Of a stretch of 21,479 nucleotides of DNA, positions 1 through 7,143 are shown piece by piece; the first letter of the stretch is position 1, and each line of letters opens with the position of its first letter. The DNA is from an uncultured Eubacteriales bacterium (GTDB lineage Bacteria > Bacillota_A > Clostridia > Oscillospirales > Oscillospiraceae), in the NCBI GenBank assembly GCA_900319835.1, contig ONPY01000037.1, forward strand, positions 1 to 21,479. The letters run 5' to 3'. The position numbers and the translations under genes are program-made. Below the pieces are notes generated by a model. It was not told the DNA's origin and did no database searches. It was given only the letters and a program-made list of their open reading frames with translations.

Positions 1-273
1 GGCTTCTCCCTGGTGGAGATCCGCCTGGAGACCGGCCGGACCCACCAGATCCGGGCCCAGTTCTCCCACCGGGGGATGCCCCTGGCAGGGGACCGGAAAT
101 ACAGCAAATATCCCGACCCCAAGGACTGGCAGATCGCCCTGTGGTCCAGCCATCTGTCCTTCACCCATCCGGAGACCGGCCAGCCCATGGACTTCCGCCT
201 GCCGCCCCCGGAAACCGAACCCTGGACGTTTTTTGCCGAAGCGTCTTCGGAACAGAAAGAATTGCCAGAGTAA
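1..273 (+). CDS. RluA-family pseudouridine synthase, C-terminal fragment (5' end outside window)
   Basis: The reading frame is open from the first base and ends with TAA at 271-273, so only the last 90 or so residues are present. The segment EIRLETGRTHQIRAQF followed by GMPLAGDRKY is the conserved C-terminal core of RluA-type enzymes (TGRxHQIR, then GxPLxGDxxY). These enzymes convert uridine to pseudouridine in rRNA or tRNA. The catalytic Asp motif (HRLD) lies upstream and cannot be seen, so the exact RNA target (RluA, C or D type) cannot be assigned. The tail after the core is short and acidic. The family call is secure; specificity is unknown. Confidence 0.88.
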   Translation, partial: GFSLVEIRLETGRTHQIRAQFSHRGMPLAGDRKYSKYPDPKDWQIALWSSHLSFTHPETGQPMDFRLPPPETEPWTFFAEASSEQKELPE

Positions 274-360
274 AAAGCATCTCCCGGCGCATACTACCTC
301 CCGAGACGGTCAAGAGGCGCTGCCCCTGACCGGCGAATATCCAAGATGGGAGTTTTGTCT

Positions 361-585
361 ATGAAACTGATCGACAGGATCGCCCTGGCGCTGGTCATCA
401 TCGGCGGCCTGAACTGGGGCTGCGTCGGGATCTTCGGCCTGGACCTGGTGGCGGCCCTCTTCGGCGGCTCCGCCAGCGGGATCAGCCGCCTGGTGTATAT
501 CCTGGTGTGTATCTCCGCCCTGTGGTGCGTCACCCTGTTCTTCCGGGAGGACGCCGTGGAGCGGACCGCCCAGAGCAACGCTTGA
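361..585 (+). CDS. DUF378 family small membrane protein
   Basis: A 74-residue protein with two hydrophobic helices. It begins MKLIDRIALALVIIGGLNWG, the signature opening of DUF378 proteins (residues 1-20), and has a second helix around 45-65 (LVYILVCISALWCVTLFF). An in-frame ATG lies five codons upstream at 346. The one at 361 is preferred because GGGAG at 349-353 sits seven bases before it and because family members start MKxIDxIAL. The family is widespread in Bacillota and has no established function; membrane location is predicted from the helices. It stands alone between the pseudouridine synthase gene and a bidirectional terminator. Confidence 0.85.
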   Translation: MKLIDRIALALVIIGGLNWGCVGIFGLDLVAALFGGSASGISRLVYILVCISALWCVTLFFREDAVERTAQSNA

Positions 586-625
586 GAAACGACGGACGGC
601 AATGGCCGACCGACGAGATAGCGAC

Positions 626-665
626 AAAAAGACCTCAACGGAGAGTTTCTTCCGTTGAGGTCTTT
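626..665. terminator. bidirectional intrinsic terminator (15-bp perfect stem)
   Basis: Arms 628-642 and 651-665 are perfectly complementary over 15 bp with an 8-nt loop. On the minus strand the stem is followed by TTTTTGTC (from the A run 626-630). On the plus strand a weaker T-rich stretch follows (TCTTTCC). It separates the DUF378 gene (plus) from the small minus-strand coding region at 700-798 and can serve both; the minus-strand geometry is the better one. Confidence 0.85.
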
Positions 666-699
666 CCTATACGGGCTTACCGTGATTGGATAAAGAAGG

Positions 700-798
700 T
701 CACTCCGCTGCCTCCGCTGCCGGTTCGGCGGGTTCGGCGGCTTCTGTGGCCGGGGCCTCCTCCGCCTCGGGTTTATTTACAGTCTTTCTCGTAGGCAT
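700..798 (-). CDS. small acidic Ala/Glu/Pro-rich protein (32 aa), unknown function
   Basis: On the minus strand an ATG at 798 is followed by 32 codons and TGA. The product starts MPTRKTVNKPE and continues as a low-complexity tail made almost only of Ala, Glu and Pro, so it has a short basic head and a strongly acidic disordered tail. AGGAG at 807-811 lies 8 nt before the ATG. A near-consensus promoter (893-920) and a 15-bp terminator (626-665) bracket it, which argues strongly that it is transcribed. The coding DNA contains short tandem repeats (two copies of a 9-bp unit at 722-739), which may explain the tail. I recognise no family. It could be a small expressed protein, or the reading frame of a regulatory RNA. 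Confidence 0.55.
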   Translation of the reverse strand: MPTRKTVNKPEAEEAPATEAAEPAEPAAEAAE

Positions 799-821
799 AA
801 TGTTTTCTCCTGTGATGGATT

Positions 822-873
822 TCATCCGTTTTCACGGATGAGACGGCCAAATTGCGTCGGAGAGTTCTCTCCG
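822..873 (-). promoter_or_regulatory. structured 5' leader: two short hairpins ahead of the 32-aa gene
   Basis: In the minus-strand leader two hairpins lie between the predicted start and the ribosome site. One is a 6-7 bp stem at 858-873 (CGGAGA and its complement, loop GAAC). The other is an 8-bp stem at 822-841 closed by a GAAA tetraloop, a classic stable GNRA cap. The leader is about 88 nt. I do not recognise a known riboswitch class. Structure is seen by complementarity only. Confidence 0.4.
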
Positions 874-892
874 CTCCTATACAGCCTGCCTT

Positions 893-920
893 ATTATAGT
901 CTTTGCTGAAAAAAAGTCAA
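893..920 (-). promoter_or_regulatory. sigma-A type promoter for the 32-aa gene
   Basis: On the minus strand TTGACT (920-915) and a perfect TATAAT (898-893) are separated by 16 nt, and the spacer begins with a run of T. Predicted start is near 886. This is the closest match to the vegetative consensus in the window. It points only at the small gene ending at 700. Confidence 0.8.
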
Positions 921-1000
921 GCTCTGGGGTCCGACGGCGCTCGAACCTCTTCCCCGCCCTTCGTCGTATCTCCCTTAGTCAGGCGGTTTTCTGAACTTTT

Positions 1001-1030
1001 TTGTATGTTTTTCTCCGCAGAGGGCATACT
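1001..1030 (+). promoter_or_regulatory. possible promoter for the four-helix-bundle gene
   Basis: TTGTAT (1001-1006) and CATACT (1025-1030) are 18 nt apart, placing the start about 20 nt before the coding region. The match is only moderate, so this is tentative. Confidence 0.3.
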
Positions 1031-1057
1031 GAAACCATCAACATCAGGAGGCACGTT

Positions 1058-1492
1058 ATGATCGAACAGGATACCGTGAGGCTTCTCAGAGAATGCGACG
1101 CGGGCGTCAAGATGGGAGTCTCCTCTCTGGAGGACGTGATCCCCGCCGTCCACTCCTCCGCGCTGCTGCGCACCCTCTCCGTCTGCCGGGAGGAGCACGA
1201 GTCTCTCTCCTCTCAGATCCAGCAGGAGCTGGACCGCTTCGGGGACGAGGGCAAGAATCCCAGCCCCATCGCACAGAAGATGTCCTGGGTCAAGACCAAG
1301 CTGGAGCTGGGGCTGGAGAACTCCGACGCCGTCATTGCCGATCTCATGACCGACGGGTGCAACATGGGTGTCAAATCTCTCAACCGCTATCTCAACCAGT
1401 ATGAGGCAGCGGATGAGCGCTCCAAGGACATGACCAAGCGCCTGATCCATCTGGAGCAGCAGCTCGTGACCGATCTTCAGGGGTATCTCTAA
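1058..1492 (+). CDS. DUF2383-like four-helix-bundle protein
   Basis: A 144-residue, mostly helical, acidic protein starting MIEQDTVRLLRECDAGVKMG. The frame is open further upstream (from 1001), but the ATG at 1058 has AGGAGG at 1046-1051, six bases before it, and the family starts here. Conserved-looking stretches include the CREEHESL helix, DEGKNPSPIAQKMSW and TDGCNMGVKSLNRYL. This layout (paired long helices with EEH in the second) resembles the DUF2383/PA2169-type ferritin-like bundles common in Clostridia. Biochemical function is not established. There is no signal peptide or membrane segment, so it is likely cytoplasmic. It is monocistronic and followed by a hairpin at 1495-1533. Confidence 0.65.
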   Translation: MIEQDTVRLLRECDAGVKMGVSSLEDVIPAVHSSALLRTLSVCREEHESLSSQIQQELDRFGDEGKNPSPIAQKMSWVKTKLELGLENSDAVIADLMTDGCNMGVKSLNRYLNQYEAADERSKDMTKRLIHLEQQLVTDLQGYL

Positions 1493-1494
1493 AC

Positions 1495-1533
1495 GACAGG
1501 ACCGCCTGGTTCCCGGAACCCGGTGGTCCTGTC
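1495..1533 (+). terminator. terminator-like hairpin after the four-helix-bundle gene
   Basis: Outer arms GACAGGACC (1495-1503) and GGTCCTGTC (1525-1533) pair perfectly. The pairing continues inward (GCC/GGT, then GGTT/AACC) with one mismatch to a 5-nt loop. No T run follows (AAAGCAT), so termination strength is uncertain. Its first 12 bases are identical to those of the hairpin at 1691-1723. Confidence 0.5.
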
Positions 1534-1555
1534 AAAGCATAGACAAAGTCCGTTT

Positions 1556-1666
1556 ATGTCATCCTGAGCGAGTGTTAGCGAGTCGAAGGATCTTAAACGT
1601 TGAAGTCTCTATAGTGGGCGATGTATGAGATTTCTCGACTCCGCTTTGCTTCGCTCGAAATGACAT
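1556..1666. repeat. palindromic MITE/REP-like intergenic repeat
   Basis: About 110 bp forming a long imperfect palindrome. The left arm begins TGTCATCCTGAGCGAG and continues with GCGAGTCGAAGGATCT. The complement of the right arm reads TGTCATTTCGAGCGAAGC, then GGAGTCGAGAAATCTCA. The TGTCAT...GAGCGA...GAGTCGA...ATCT pattern resembles dispersed intergenic palindromes seen across many bacterial genomes. It encodes nothing. It sits between two convergent genes, a usual place for such elements. No clear target-site duplication is seen. Confidence 0.7.
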
Positions 1667-1690
1667 GTATTATAAGCTTGTTCACAGTCT

Positions 1691-1723
1691 GACAGGACCG
1701 CCGGGTTTCCCGGCGGTCCTGTC
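1691..1723. terminator. strong hairpin between convergent genes
   Basis: Arms 1691-1705 and 1709-1723 are perfectly complementary over 15 GC-rich bp with a TTT loop. It begins two bases past the coaBC stop. A weak T-rich tail (TGTTATTTC) is present on the plus side only, so it could stop both convergent transcripts but is not a textbook terminator on the minus side. Confidence 0.6.
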
Positions 1724-1725
1724 TG

Positions 1726-2919
1726 TTATTTCATTCTCCGGATGATCTCATCCAGCAGGGCGTCCGCCGCGGCGTCCTTGCTCAGCAGCGGCAGTTCCTT
1801 CATGTCATCCGGGGCGATCAGCGTCAGCACATTGGTGTCGACCGCAAAGCCCGCGCCCGCCACCTTCACGTTGTTTGCTGCGATGAGGTCCAGATGCTTC
1901 TTCTCAAGCTTTTTCCGGCTGTTTTCCAGCATGTTCTCCGTCTCCATGGAAAAGCCGCAGAGAAACTGTCCGGGCCGTTTGTCCTCGCCCAGGGCGGCAA
2001 GGATGTCCTTTGTCCGCTCCAGAGGGATGGCGAGCTCCCCGTCCTTCTTTTTCAGTTTGTTGTCCGCGACCGAGGCTGGGCGGTAGTCCGCCACGGCAGC
2101 GGCTTTGATGACAATGTCGGCATCCTTCGCCGCGGCCATGACCGCCTCATACATCTCCTGCGCCGAACGGATGGGCACAAGATTTACATACTTCGGTGCC
2201 GCAAGGCTCACCGGGCCGGAAATGAGTGTCACCTCCGCGCCGCGTCTCGCCGCGGCTTTGGCGATGGCGTAGCCCATCTTGCCCGAGGAGCGGTTGGTGA
2301 GATAGCGCACGGGGTCGAGATCCTCCTGGGTGGGGCCGGCGGTCACCAGAACGCGCTTGCCGTTCAGATCCTTCTCATGCGCCAGCGCATGCAGACAGAC
2401 CTCCAGCAGTTCCTCAGGTTCGGGCAGTCTCCCCTTCCCCTCGGCCCCGCAGGCCAGGTGTCCCGTGCCGGGTTCCACGATCTCCCAGCCGTAGTGCCGG
2501 AGCTTGTTGAGGTTATCCTGGGTGACGGGATTTTCATACATGCGGGTATTCATCGCCGGGGCCGCCGCCTTGGGACAGTCGCAGGCCAGGACCGTGGTGG
2601 TCAGCATGTCGTCCGCCAGGCCGTTTGCCAGCTTTGCCAGCACGTTTGCCGTGGCCGGGGCGATCAGCACCAGGTCCGCCTGATCCGCCACGGAGACGTG
2701 GGCCACCTTGCGCTCAAAGTTCCTGTCAAAGGTGTCCACCAGGGCGCGGTTGCCCGTGAGCTGTTCAAAGGTGAGGGGCGTGACAAACTCGGTGGCGTTT
2801 TGGGTCATGATCACCTGGACGTTGGCGTGCTGCTTGACCAGCATGGAGGCCAGCGCCGCCGCCTTGTAGCAGGCGATGCCGCCGCTGACGCCGAGAACGA
2901 TGGTTTTTCCCTGGAGCAT
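1726..2919 (-). CDS. coaBC: bifunctional phosphopantothenoylcysteine decarboxylase / phosphopantothenate-cysteine ligase
   Basis: A 397-residue protein making 4'-phosphopantetheine for coenzyme A: the CoaB half joins cysteine to phosphopantothenate (CTP-dependent) and the CoaC half decarboxylates the product with FMN. The CoaC domain (about 1-180) shows GVSGGIACYKA near the N terminus, the catalytic His at 74 (AHVSVAD), PAMN at 121-124 and the GHLACG clamp with Cys157. The CoaB domain (about 188-397) shows VLVTAGPTQEDLDPVRYLTN, SSGKMG, AAAVADYRP and the KLKKKDG lysines near 288-292. A longer reading frame starts at 2967, but the ATG at 2919 has GGGAGG at 2927-2932 and fits the family. The length is normal and all key residues are present. 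It is divergent from the ABC importer operon. Confidence 0.96.
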   Translation of the reverse strand: MLQGKTIVLGVSGGIACYKAAALASMLVKQHANVQVIMTQNATEFVTPLTFEQLTGNRALVDTFDRNFERKVAHVSVADQADLVLIAPATANVLAKLANGLADDMLTTTVLACDCPKAAAPAMNTRMYENPVTQDNLNKLRHYGWEIVEPGTGHLACGAEGKGRLPEPEELLEVCLHALAHEKDLNGKRVLVTAGPTQEDLDPVRYLTNRSSGKMGYAIAKAAARRGAEVTLISGPVSLAAPKYVNLVPIRSAQEMYEAVMAAAKDADIVIKAAAVADYRPASVADNKLKKKDGELAIPLERTKDILAALGEDKRPGQFLCGFSMETENMLENSRKKLEKKHLDLIAANNVKVAGAGFAVDTNVLTLIAPDDMKELPLLSKDAAADALLDEIIRRMK

Positions 2920-2948
2920 GTTGGTTCCTCCCGTGAAGCGTTTTCTGT

Positions 2949-2977
2949 ATCTTAACACAGCGGGCAAAAAAGCGCAA
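2949..2977 (-). promoter_or_regulatory. possible coaBC promoter
   Basis: On the minus strand TTGCGC (2977-2972) and TAAGAT (2954-2949) are 17 nt apart, with a T-rich spacer. Predicted start is about 20-25 nt upstream of the coaBC ATG. The match to consensus is moderate. Confidence 0.4.
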
Positions 2978-3008
2978 CGAAGCCCACCTTAAGATTTCCA
3001 AATATTTG

Positions 3009-3037
3009 TTGCTTTTTATCCCTCTTTATGCTATTCT
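3009..3037 (+). promoter_or_regulatory. possible promoter for the ABC importer operon
   Basis: TTGCTT (3009-3014) and TATTCT (3032-3037) are 17 nt apart in an AT-rich stretch between the divergent genes. The match is weak to moderate. Other pairings in the same stretch (for example TTGTTG with TATGCT) are possible, so the exact site is uncertain. Confidence 0.35.
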
Positions 3038-3087
3038 TCTGCTGCCCGGACAACTAAATATTGTAGTCAAAGGAGAAACCCGACACG

Positions 3088-4581
3088 ATGAAAAGACGTA
3101 TTCTCTCTCTTGTACTGGCAGTGCTCATGACTGCTGCACTCTGCGGCTGCGGAGGCGGTAAGGCAAAAGGCGCCAAGGACGAACTGGTCGTTGGGATCTC
3201 CGCAGATTTGGACACGAGTCTTGACCCGCACGTCTCTTCGTCATCGGCAGGAACCAGAGAGGTCCTCTTTAACATCTTTGAAGGGCTTGTCAAGCCCGAC
3301 ACTGACGGAAATCTCATCCCCGCCATTGCCGAAGACTGCTCCGTAAACGAGACGGCAGACGCCTACACCTACACGCTGCGTGAGGGCGTCCGCTTCCACA
3401 ACGGGGAGACGGTAAAGGTCGGGGATATTGTTTATTCTCTGTCCAGAGCTGCGGGTCTCGAAACCGGCGAACCGCTGGTCTCCGATGTCTCCGGCATTGC
3501 CGCTGTGGAGGCGCTGGATGAAAAGACCGTGAAGGTCACGCTCAAGGCGCCGGACACGGAGTTTAACTCCCACATGACCGTCGCCATCATCCCCGAGGGC
3601 TCCGACCCCGCCGCCAACGTGGTGGGCACCGGTCCCTTCCGCTTTGTCTCCCGTGTGCCCCAGGATTCCATCACGCTTGAGAAGTTCAATGATTACTGGG
3701 GCGAGGGAGCCCATGTGGGCAAGGTCACCCTCAAGGTCATCCCCGATCCCCAGACCATGGTCATGAGTCTGCGTTCCGGCGCCGTAGACATGGCCGAGCG
3801 TCTGACCACCAGCCAGATCGACTCCCTGCAGGATCTGACCGTGCTGGAGGGCAGCAGCAACGTGGTGCAGGCCCTCTATCTCAACAACGATTTCGAACCC
3901 TTCCGTGACAAACGCGTGCGCCAGGCGCTCTGCTACGCCATCGGCAAGCAGGACGTCATCGACCTGTCCGCCAACGGCCACGGCACCCCCGTGGGCAGCA
4001 GCATGTTCCCCGCCTTCGGCAAGTACTTTATGCCGGAGCTGACGGACTACTATCAGCCCGACGCCGAGAAGGCCAAGGCTCTGCTGAAGGAGGCCGGGCA
4101 GGAGAAGCTGAGCTTCACCATCACGGTGGCCTCCAACATGCCCGCCCATGTGGACGCGGCCCAGGTCATTGTGGAGCTGCTGCGCAACGTGGGCGTGGAC
4201 GCCAGGATCAACCAGGTCGAATGGGCCACCTGGTATAAGGAGGTCTACTCCGGCCGGGAGTATGAGGCCACCATCGTGGGTCTCGACGCCCACGGGCTTG
4301 CCGCCTCCGACATGCTGGCCCGCTTCCAGTCCGACCACAGCAAGAACTTTGTAAACTTCAATTCCCCCGAATATGACGAGACCTACCGCAAGGCCATCGC
4401 CACCGCGGATGAAAACGAGCAGACCGCCCTCTTCAAGCAGTGCGAGCGCATCCTCACCGAGCAGGCAGCCAGCGTCTATCTCCAGGACGTGGCCTCCTTC
4501 GTGGTGCTGCAGAAGAACGTCAGCGGCTACCGCTTCTACCCCCTGTATGTGATGGATCTGGCCACCATCGAGAAAAACTGA
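3088..4581 (+). CDS. ABC importer substrate-binding lipoprotein, peptide/nickel family (SBP_bac_5)
   Basis: A 497-residue extracytoplasmic receptor. The N terminus is a lipoprotein signal: MKRRILSL, a hydrophobic stretch, then the lipobox LCGC with Cys21 as lipidation site. The mature part follows the family-5 pattern: SLDPH near the start, LFNIFEGLVKPDTDGNLIPAIAE, TYTLREGVRFHNGE, GTGPFRF, LYLNNDFEPFRDKRVRQALCYAI, and a C-terminal region ending near a conserved YPLYVMD. This family binds oligopeptides, dipeptides, nickel chelates or other small solutes; the sequence alone does not say which. AGGAG at 3071-3075 lies 12 nt before the ATG, a rather long spacing. It is the first gene of a five-gene operon with matching permeases and ATPases. 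Confidence 0.92.
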   Translation: MKRRILSLVLAVLMTAALCGCGGGKAKGAKDELVVGISADLDTSLDPHVSSSSAGTREVLFNIFEGLVKPDTDGNLIPAIAEDCSVNETADAYTYTLREGVRFHNGETVKVGDIVYSLSRAAGLETGEPLVSDVSGIAAVEALDEKTVKVTLKAPDTEFNSHMTVAIIPEGSDPAANVVGTGPFRFVSRVPQDSITLEKFNDYWGEGAHVGKVTLKVIPDPQTMVMSLRSGAVDMAERLTTSQIDSLQDLTVLEGSSNVVQALYLNNDFEPFRDKRVRQALCYAIGKQDVIDLSANGHGTPVGSSMFPAFGKYFMPELTDYYQPDAEKAKALLKEAGQEKLSFTITVASNMPAHVDAAQVIVELLRNVGVDARINQVEWATWYKEVYSGREYEATIVGLDAHGLAASDMLARFQSDHSKNFVNFNSPEYDETYRKAIATADENEQTALFKQCERILTEQAASVYLQDVASFVVLQKNVSGYRFYPLYVMDLATIEKN

Positions 4582-4604
4582 CATAGACAGATCGGATTTT
4601 TGCC

Positions 4605-5546
4605 ATGCGTTACATCCTCAAAAAAACCGGCGTGCTGGTGGTGACGCTGCTGCTGGTGTCGCTGCTGGCCTTCCTGGCCTTTCAGGTCATCCCGGCAGAC
4701 CCCGTCACCATGCTGCTCGGCACCGACTATACGCCCGAGCGCGCCGAGACCCTGCGCGAGGCCCTGGGGCTGAATCGAAACGTCCTTGTGCGCTACTGGG
4801 AGTGGCTGTCCGGCTTTGTCCGGGGCCGGATGGGCACCAGCTACAGCTACGCCATGGACGTGCGCGAGGTGCTGCGCGGCAAAATCGCCGTCACCGCTGC
4901 CCTGTCGCTGCTGAGCTGGGTGCTGGTCACCGCGGTGAGCGTGCCGCTCGGCATTGCCCTGGCGCGTTACCAGAACAAGCCCTTCGGCAGGTTCGGCGTG
5001 TCCCTCAACCAGATCTTCATGTCCATCCCCTCCTTCTTCCTGGGGATTCTGTTCACCTGGCTTTTCGGCCTCGTGCTGCGGCTCTTTGTCCCGGGCAGCT
5101 TCGTGCCCTTTTCCCAGAGCTTCTGGGGCTGCATCGGGTATCTGTTTTTCCCTGCCCTTGCCATCTCCATCCCAAAGATCGCCAAGGTGACCAAGCTCCT
5201 GCGCTCGGCCATTTTGAGCGAGATGAAGCAGGACTATGTGCTCACCGCCTACAGTCACGGCAACTCCCGCTGGATGGTCATCCGCGGCCATGTGCTGCGC
5301 AACGCCCTGCTGCCGGTGGTCACCTACCTTGCCATGTCCCTGGCGGACATTGTGGCAAGCTCCATCATCGTCGAGCAGGTCTTTGTGGTGCCCGGTCTCG
5401 GCAGGCTGCTGGTGGCCAGCATCTCCGGGCGCGACTTTCCCGTGGCGCTCTGCATCGTGGTGATCATCGCCTTTGTGGTGGTCGTAATGAACTACCTGGC
5501 CGATATGGTCACCCAGCTCATCGACCCCCGGGTCCGGCTCAGCTGA
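4605..5546 (+). CDS. ABC importer permease, DppB/NikB type
   Basis: A 313-residue integral membrane protein with about six helices. It starts MRYILKKTGVLVVTLLLVSLLAF and shows the usual family segments: VIPADPVTMLLG, a large loop carrying GLNRNVLVRYWEWL, and the cytoplasmic coupling region YSHGNSRWMVIRGHVLRN followed by LLPVVTYLAMSLADIVASSIIVEQVFVVPGLGRLL. It would form the transmembrane channel with the next gene's product. It follows the receptor gene by 23 bp. No good Shine-Dalgarno sequence is visible in the short gap, so translation may depend on readthrough from the upstream gene. The family is certain; the substrate is not. Confidence 0.92.
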   Translation: MRYILKKTGVLVVTLLLVSLLAFLAFQVIPADPVTMLLGTDYTPERAETLREALGLNRNVLVRYWEWLSGFVRGRMGTSYSYAMDVREVLRGKIAVTAALSLLSWVLVTAVSVPLGIALARYQNKPFGRFGVSLNQIFMSIPSFFLGILFTWLFGLVLRLFVPGSFVPFSQSFWGCIGYLFFPALAISIPKIAKVTKLLRSAILSEMKQDYVLTAYSHGNSRWMVIRGHVLRNALLPVVTYLAMSLADIVASSIIVEQVFVVPGLGRLLVASISGRDFPVALCIVVIIAFVVVVMNYLADMVTQLIDPRVRLS

Positions 5547-5558
5547 GGGGGTGGAGCC

Positions 5559-6362
5559 ATGATCAACACCAAAGATAAGAACTTTCGCGTCGGCGCTGTC
5601 ATCACAGGCTTTATGCTGCTGATGATCCTGCTCGGCCTCATCTGGACCCCCTACGACCCCAACGCCATGAACGGCGCCGAGAAGATGGCCGCCCCCACCC
5701 TGCGGCATCTGCTGGGCACCGACAACTTCGGGCGGGACATCTTCTCCCGTGTGCTCCAGGGCACCGGCGCCACCTTCCTCATCGCGCTCGGCTCGGTCGC
5801 CATCGGGCTGACCGCGGGCCTTGTGGTCGGCGGGCTCACCGGCTGGTACGGCGGCTGGGTGGACGAACTGCTGATGCGTCTCAACGACAGCATCACCGCC
5901 TTTCCCAGTCTCCTGCTCGCGCTGGTTCTGATTGCCGTGTTTGACACCGGCAAATACAACATCATTCTGGCCCTGGGCGTCCTGTTCATCCCCACCTTTG
6001 CGCGCATCGTGCGCATGGAGGTGGCCCGGCAGAAGGCCCTGGACTATGTGAAAAACGCAAAGCTCATGGGTGTCAAGAGCATGCGCATCCTCTTTGTACA
6101 CATCATGCCGAACACGCTGCCGGTGTTGCTGAGCACCATTGCAATCAGCTTCAACAACGCGGTCCTCGCGGAGGCCTCCATGAGCTATCTGGGCCTTGGC
6201 GTGCAGCCGCCGGACCCGAGTCTCGGCCGCATGCTCAACGAGGCCCAGGCCTATCTGCTGCGGGCCCCGTGGTACGCGGTGTCCGCGGGTCTTGCCATCA
6301 TCCTGCTGGTGCTGGGCTTCGGCCTTCTGAGCGAGGGACTGGGAGGTGACGCGAATGCTTGA
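5559..6362 (+). CDS. ABC importer permease, DppC/NikC type
   Basis: A 267-residue membrane protein, the second half of the transport channel. It has an N-terminal helix ([19 protein letters not shown]), then the extracellular [19 protein letters not shown] motif typical of DppC/OppC/NikC proteins. A helical BPD_transp_1 domain follows, with the coupling segment [23 protein letters not shown] and [18 protein letters not shown] near the end. AGGGGG at 5546-5551 precedes the ATG by seven bases and overlaps the upstream stop region. Its last codons overlap the following ATPase gene by eight bases, so the three genes are translationally tight. Confidence 0.93.
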   Translation: MINTKDKNFRVGAVITGFMLLMILLGLIWTPYDPNAMNGAEKMAAPTLRHLLGTDNFGRDIFSRVLQGTGATFLIALGSVAIGLTAGLVVGGLTGWYGGWVDELLMRLNDSITAFPSLLLALVLIAVFDTGKYNIILALGVLFIPTFARIVRMEVARQKALDYVKNAKLMGVKSMRILFVHIMPNTLPVLLSTIAISFNNAVLAEASMSYLGLGVQPPDPSLGRMLNEAQAYLLRAPWYAVSAGLAIILLVLGFGLLSEGLGGDANA

Positions 6363-7143
6363 GATACGCGATCTGCACGTCACCTTCAAATCCACCGGCA
6401 AGGAGGCCGTCAAGGGCATCGACCTCTCCATCGCCCACGGCGAGCGCCTGGGTCTGGTGGGCGAATCCGGCTCCGGCAAGACCGTCACCGCCATGGCTCT
6501 CACCGGGCTCATCGAGCGCAGCGCGGTCGTGATGCAGGGTCAGGTCCTCTTTGAAGGCCGGGATCTTGTGCGCTGCTCCAGGCGCGAGCTGCGCACCATC
6601 CACGGCAAGGACATCGGCGTGGTGTTCCAGGAGCCGCTGCGCTCCTTAAATCCCCTCATGCGGGTCGGCCCGCAGATCGAGGAATCCCTCAAAATCCACA
6701 CGGACAAGACCGCGGAGGAGCGCAGGCGCCTTGCGCTGGAGGTCATGGAGCAGGTGGGTCTGCCCGACCCGGAGACCACCTACCGCAAGTACCCCCACCA
6801 GCTCTCCGGCGGACAGCGTCAGCGGGCCATCATCGCCTCGGCCATGGTCATCCATCCGAAGCTGCTGGTCTGTGACGAGCCCACCACCGCCCTGGACGTA
6901 ACCGTGCAGAAACAGATCCTGGAGCTGCTGCGCGAGCTCAGTGAAGAGTACAACGTGGGCATCCTCCTCATCAGCCACGACATGACCGTGGTACGCCGCC
7001 TGTGCGAGGACGTGGCCGTCATGCACAAGGGCCGGATCGTCGAGCGCGGGCTCACCGAGGAGATCTTCCGCAATCCCCAGGACGAATACACCAGGCAGCT
7101 CATCGCCGCCATCCCAACGAGGAAACGCCATGGAACCACTTGA
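6355..7143 (+). CDS. ABC importer ATPase, DppD/NikD type
   Basis: A 262-residue nucleotide-binding subunit that powers uptake by ATP hydrolysis on the cytoplasmic face. Motifs in order: Walker A GESGSGKT (about 37-44), Q-loop [14 protein letters not shown], signature LSGGQRQR, Walker B LLVCDEP with the D-loop TALD, and switch His in ISHDM. A GTG nine bases upstream (6346) is in frame, but it lies inside the GGGAGG ribosome site (6341-6346), so the ATG at 6355 with 8-nt spacing is preferred. It lacks the long C-terminal oligopeptide extension of some DppD proteins and is close to the short NikD-like form. It overlaps both neighbours. Confidence 0.93.
   Translation: MLEIRDLHVTFKSTGKEAVKGIDLSIAHGERLGLVGESGSGKTVTAMALTGLIERSAVVMQGQVLFEGRDLVRCSRRELRTIHGKDIGVVFQEPLRSLNPLMRVGPQIEESLKIHTDKTAEERRRLALEVMEQVGLPDPETTYRKYPHQLSGGQRQRAIIASAMVIHPKLLVCDEPTTALDVTVQKQILELLRELSEEYNVGILLISHDMTVVRRLCEDVAVMHKGRIVERGLTEEIFRNPQDEYTRQLIAAIPTRKRHGTT

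Noticed and set aside
917..1450. 177-codon minus-strand frame across the DUF2383-like gene
   Set aside because: No ribosome site, and it overlaps a well-started plus-strand gene. The consensus promoter at 893-920 lies at its 3' end and serves the 32-codon frame further left.
1534..1690. CRISPR repeat or attachment site in the coaBC 3' region
   Set aside because: The sequence is a single long imperfect palindrome, not regularly spaced direct repeats, and no integrase or cas gene lies nearby.
3053..3067. Imperfect palindrome ACTA...TAGT before the importer operon as an operator (NikR- or Crp-like)
   Set aside because: Only the outer four pairs plus one inner pair match, the spacing fits neither family, and it overlaps the leader close to the ribosome site; chance cannot be excluded.
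3241..4584. Long minus-strand reading frame (447 codons) opposite the substrate-binding protein gene
   Set aside because: It is a composition-driven shadow of the plus-strand gene: His/Gly/Val-rich sequence without recognisable motifs or a ribosome site, while the plus strand encodes a clear lipoprotein receptor.
4536..6512. 658-codon minus-strand frame opposite the two permease genes
   Set aside because: The translation is a His/Gln/Asp/Gly-rich low-complexity sequence typical of an antisense frame in GC-rich DNA; the plus strand carries two textbook permeases.
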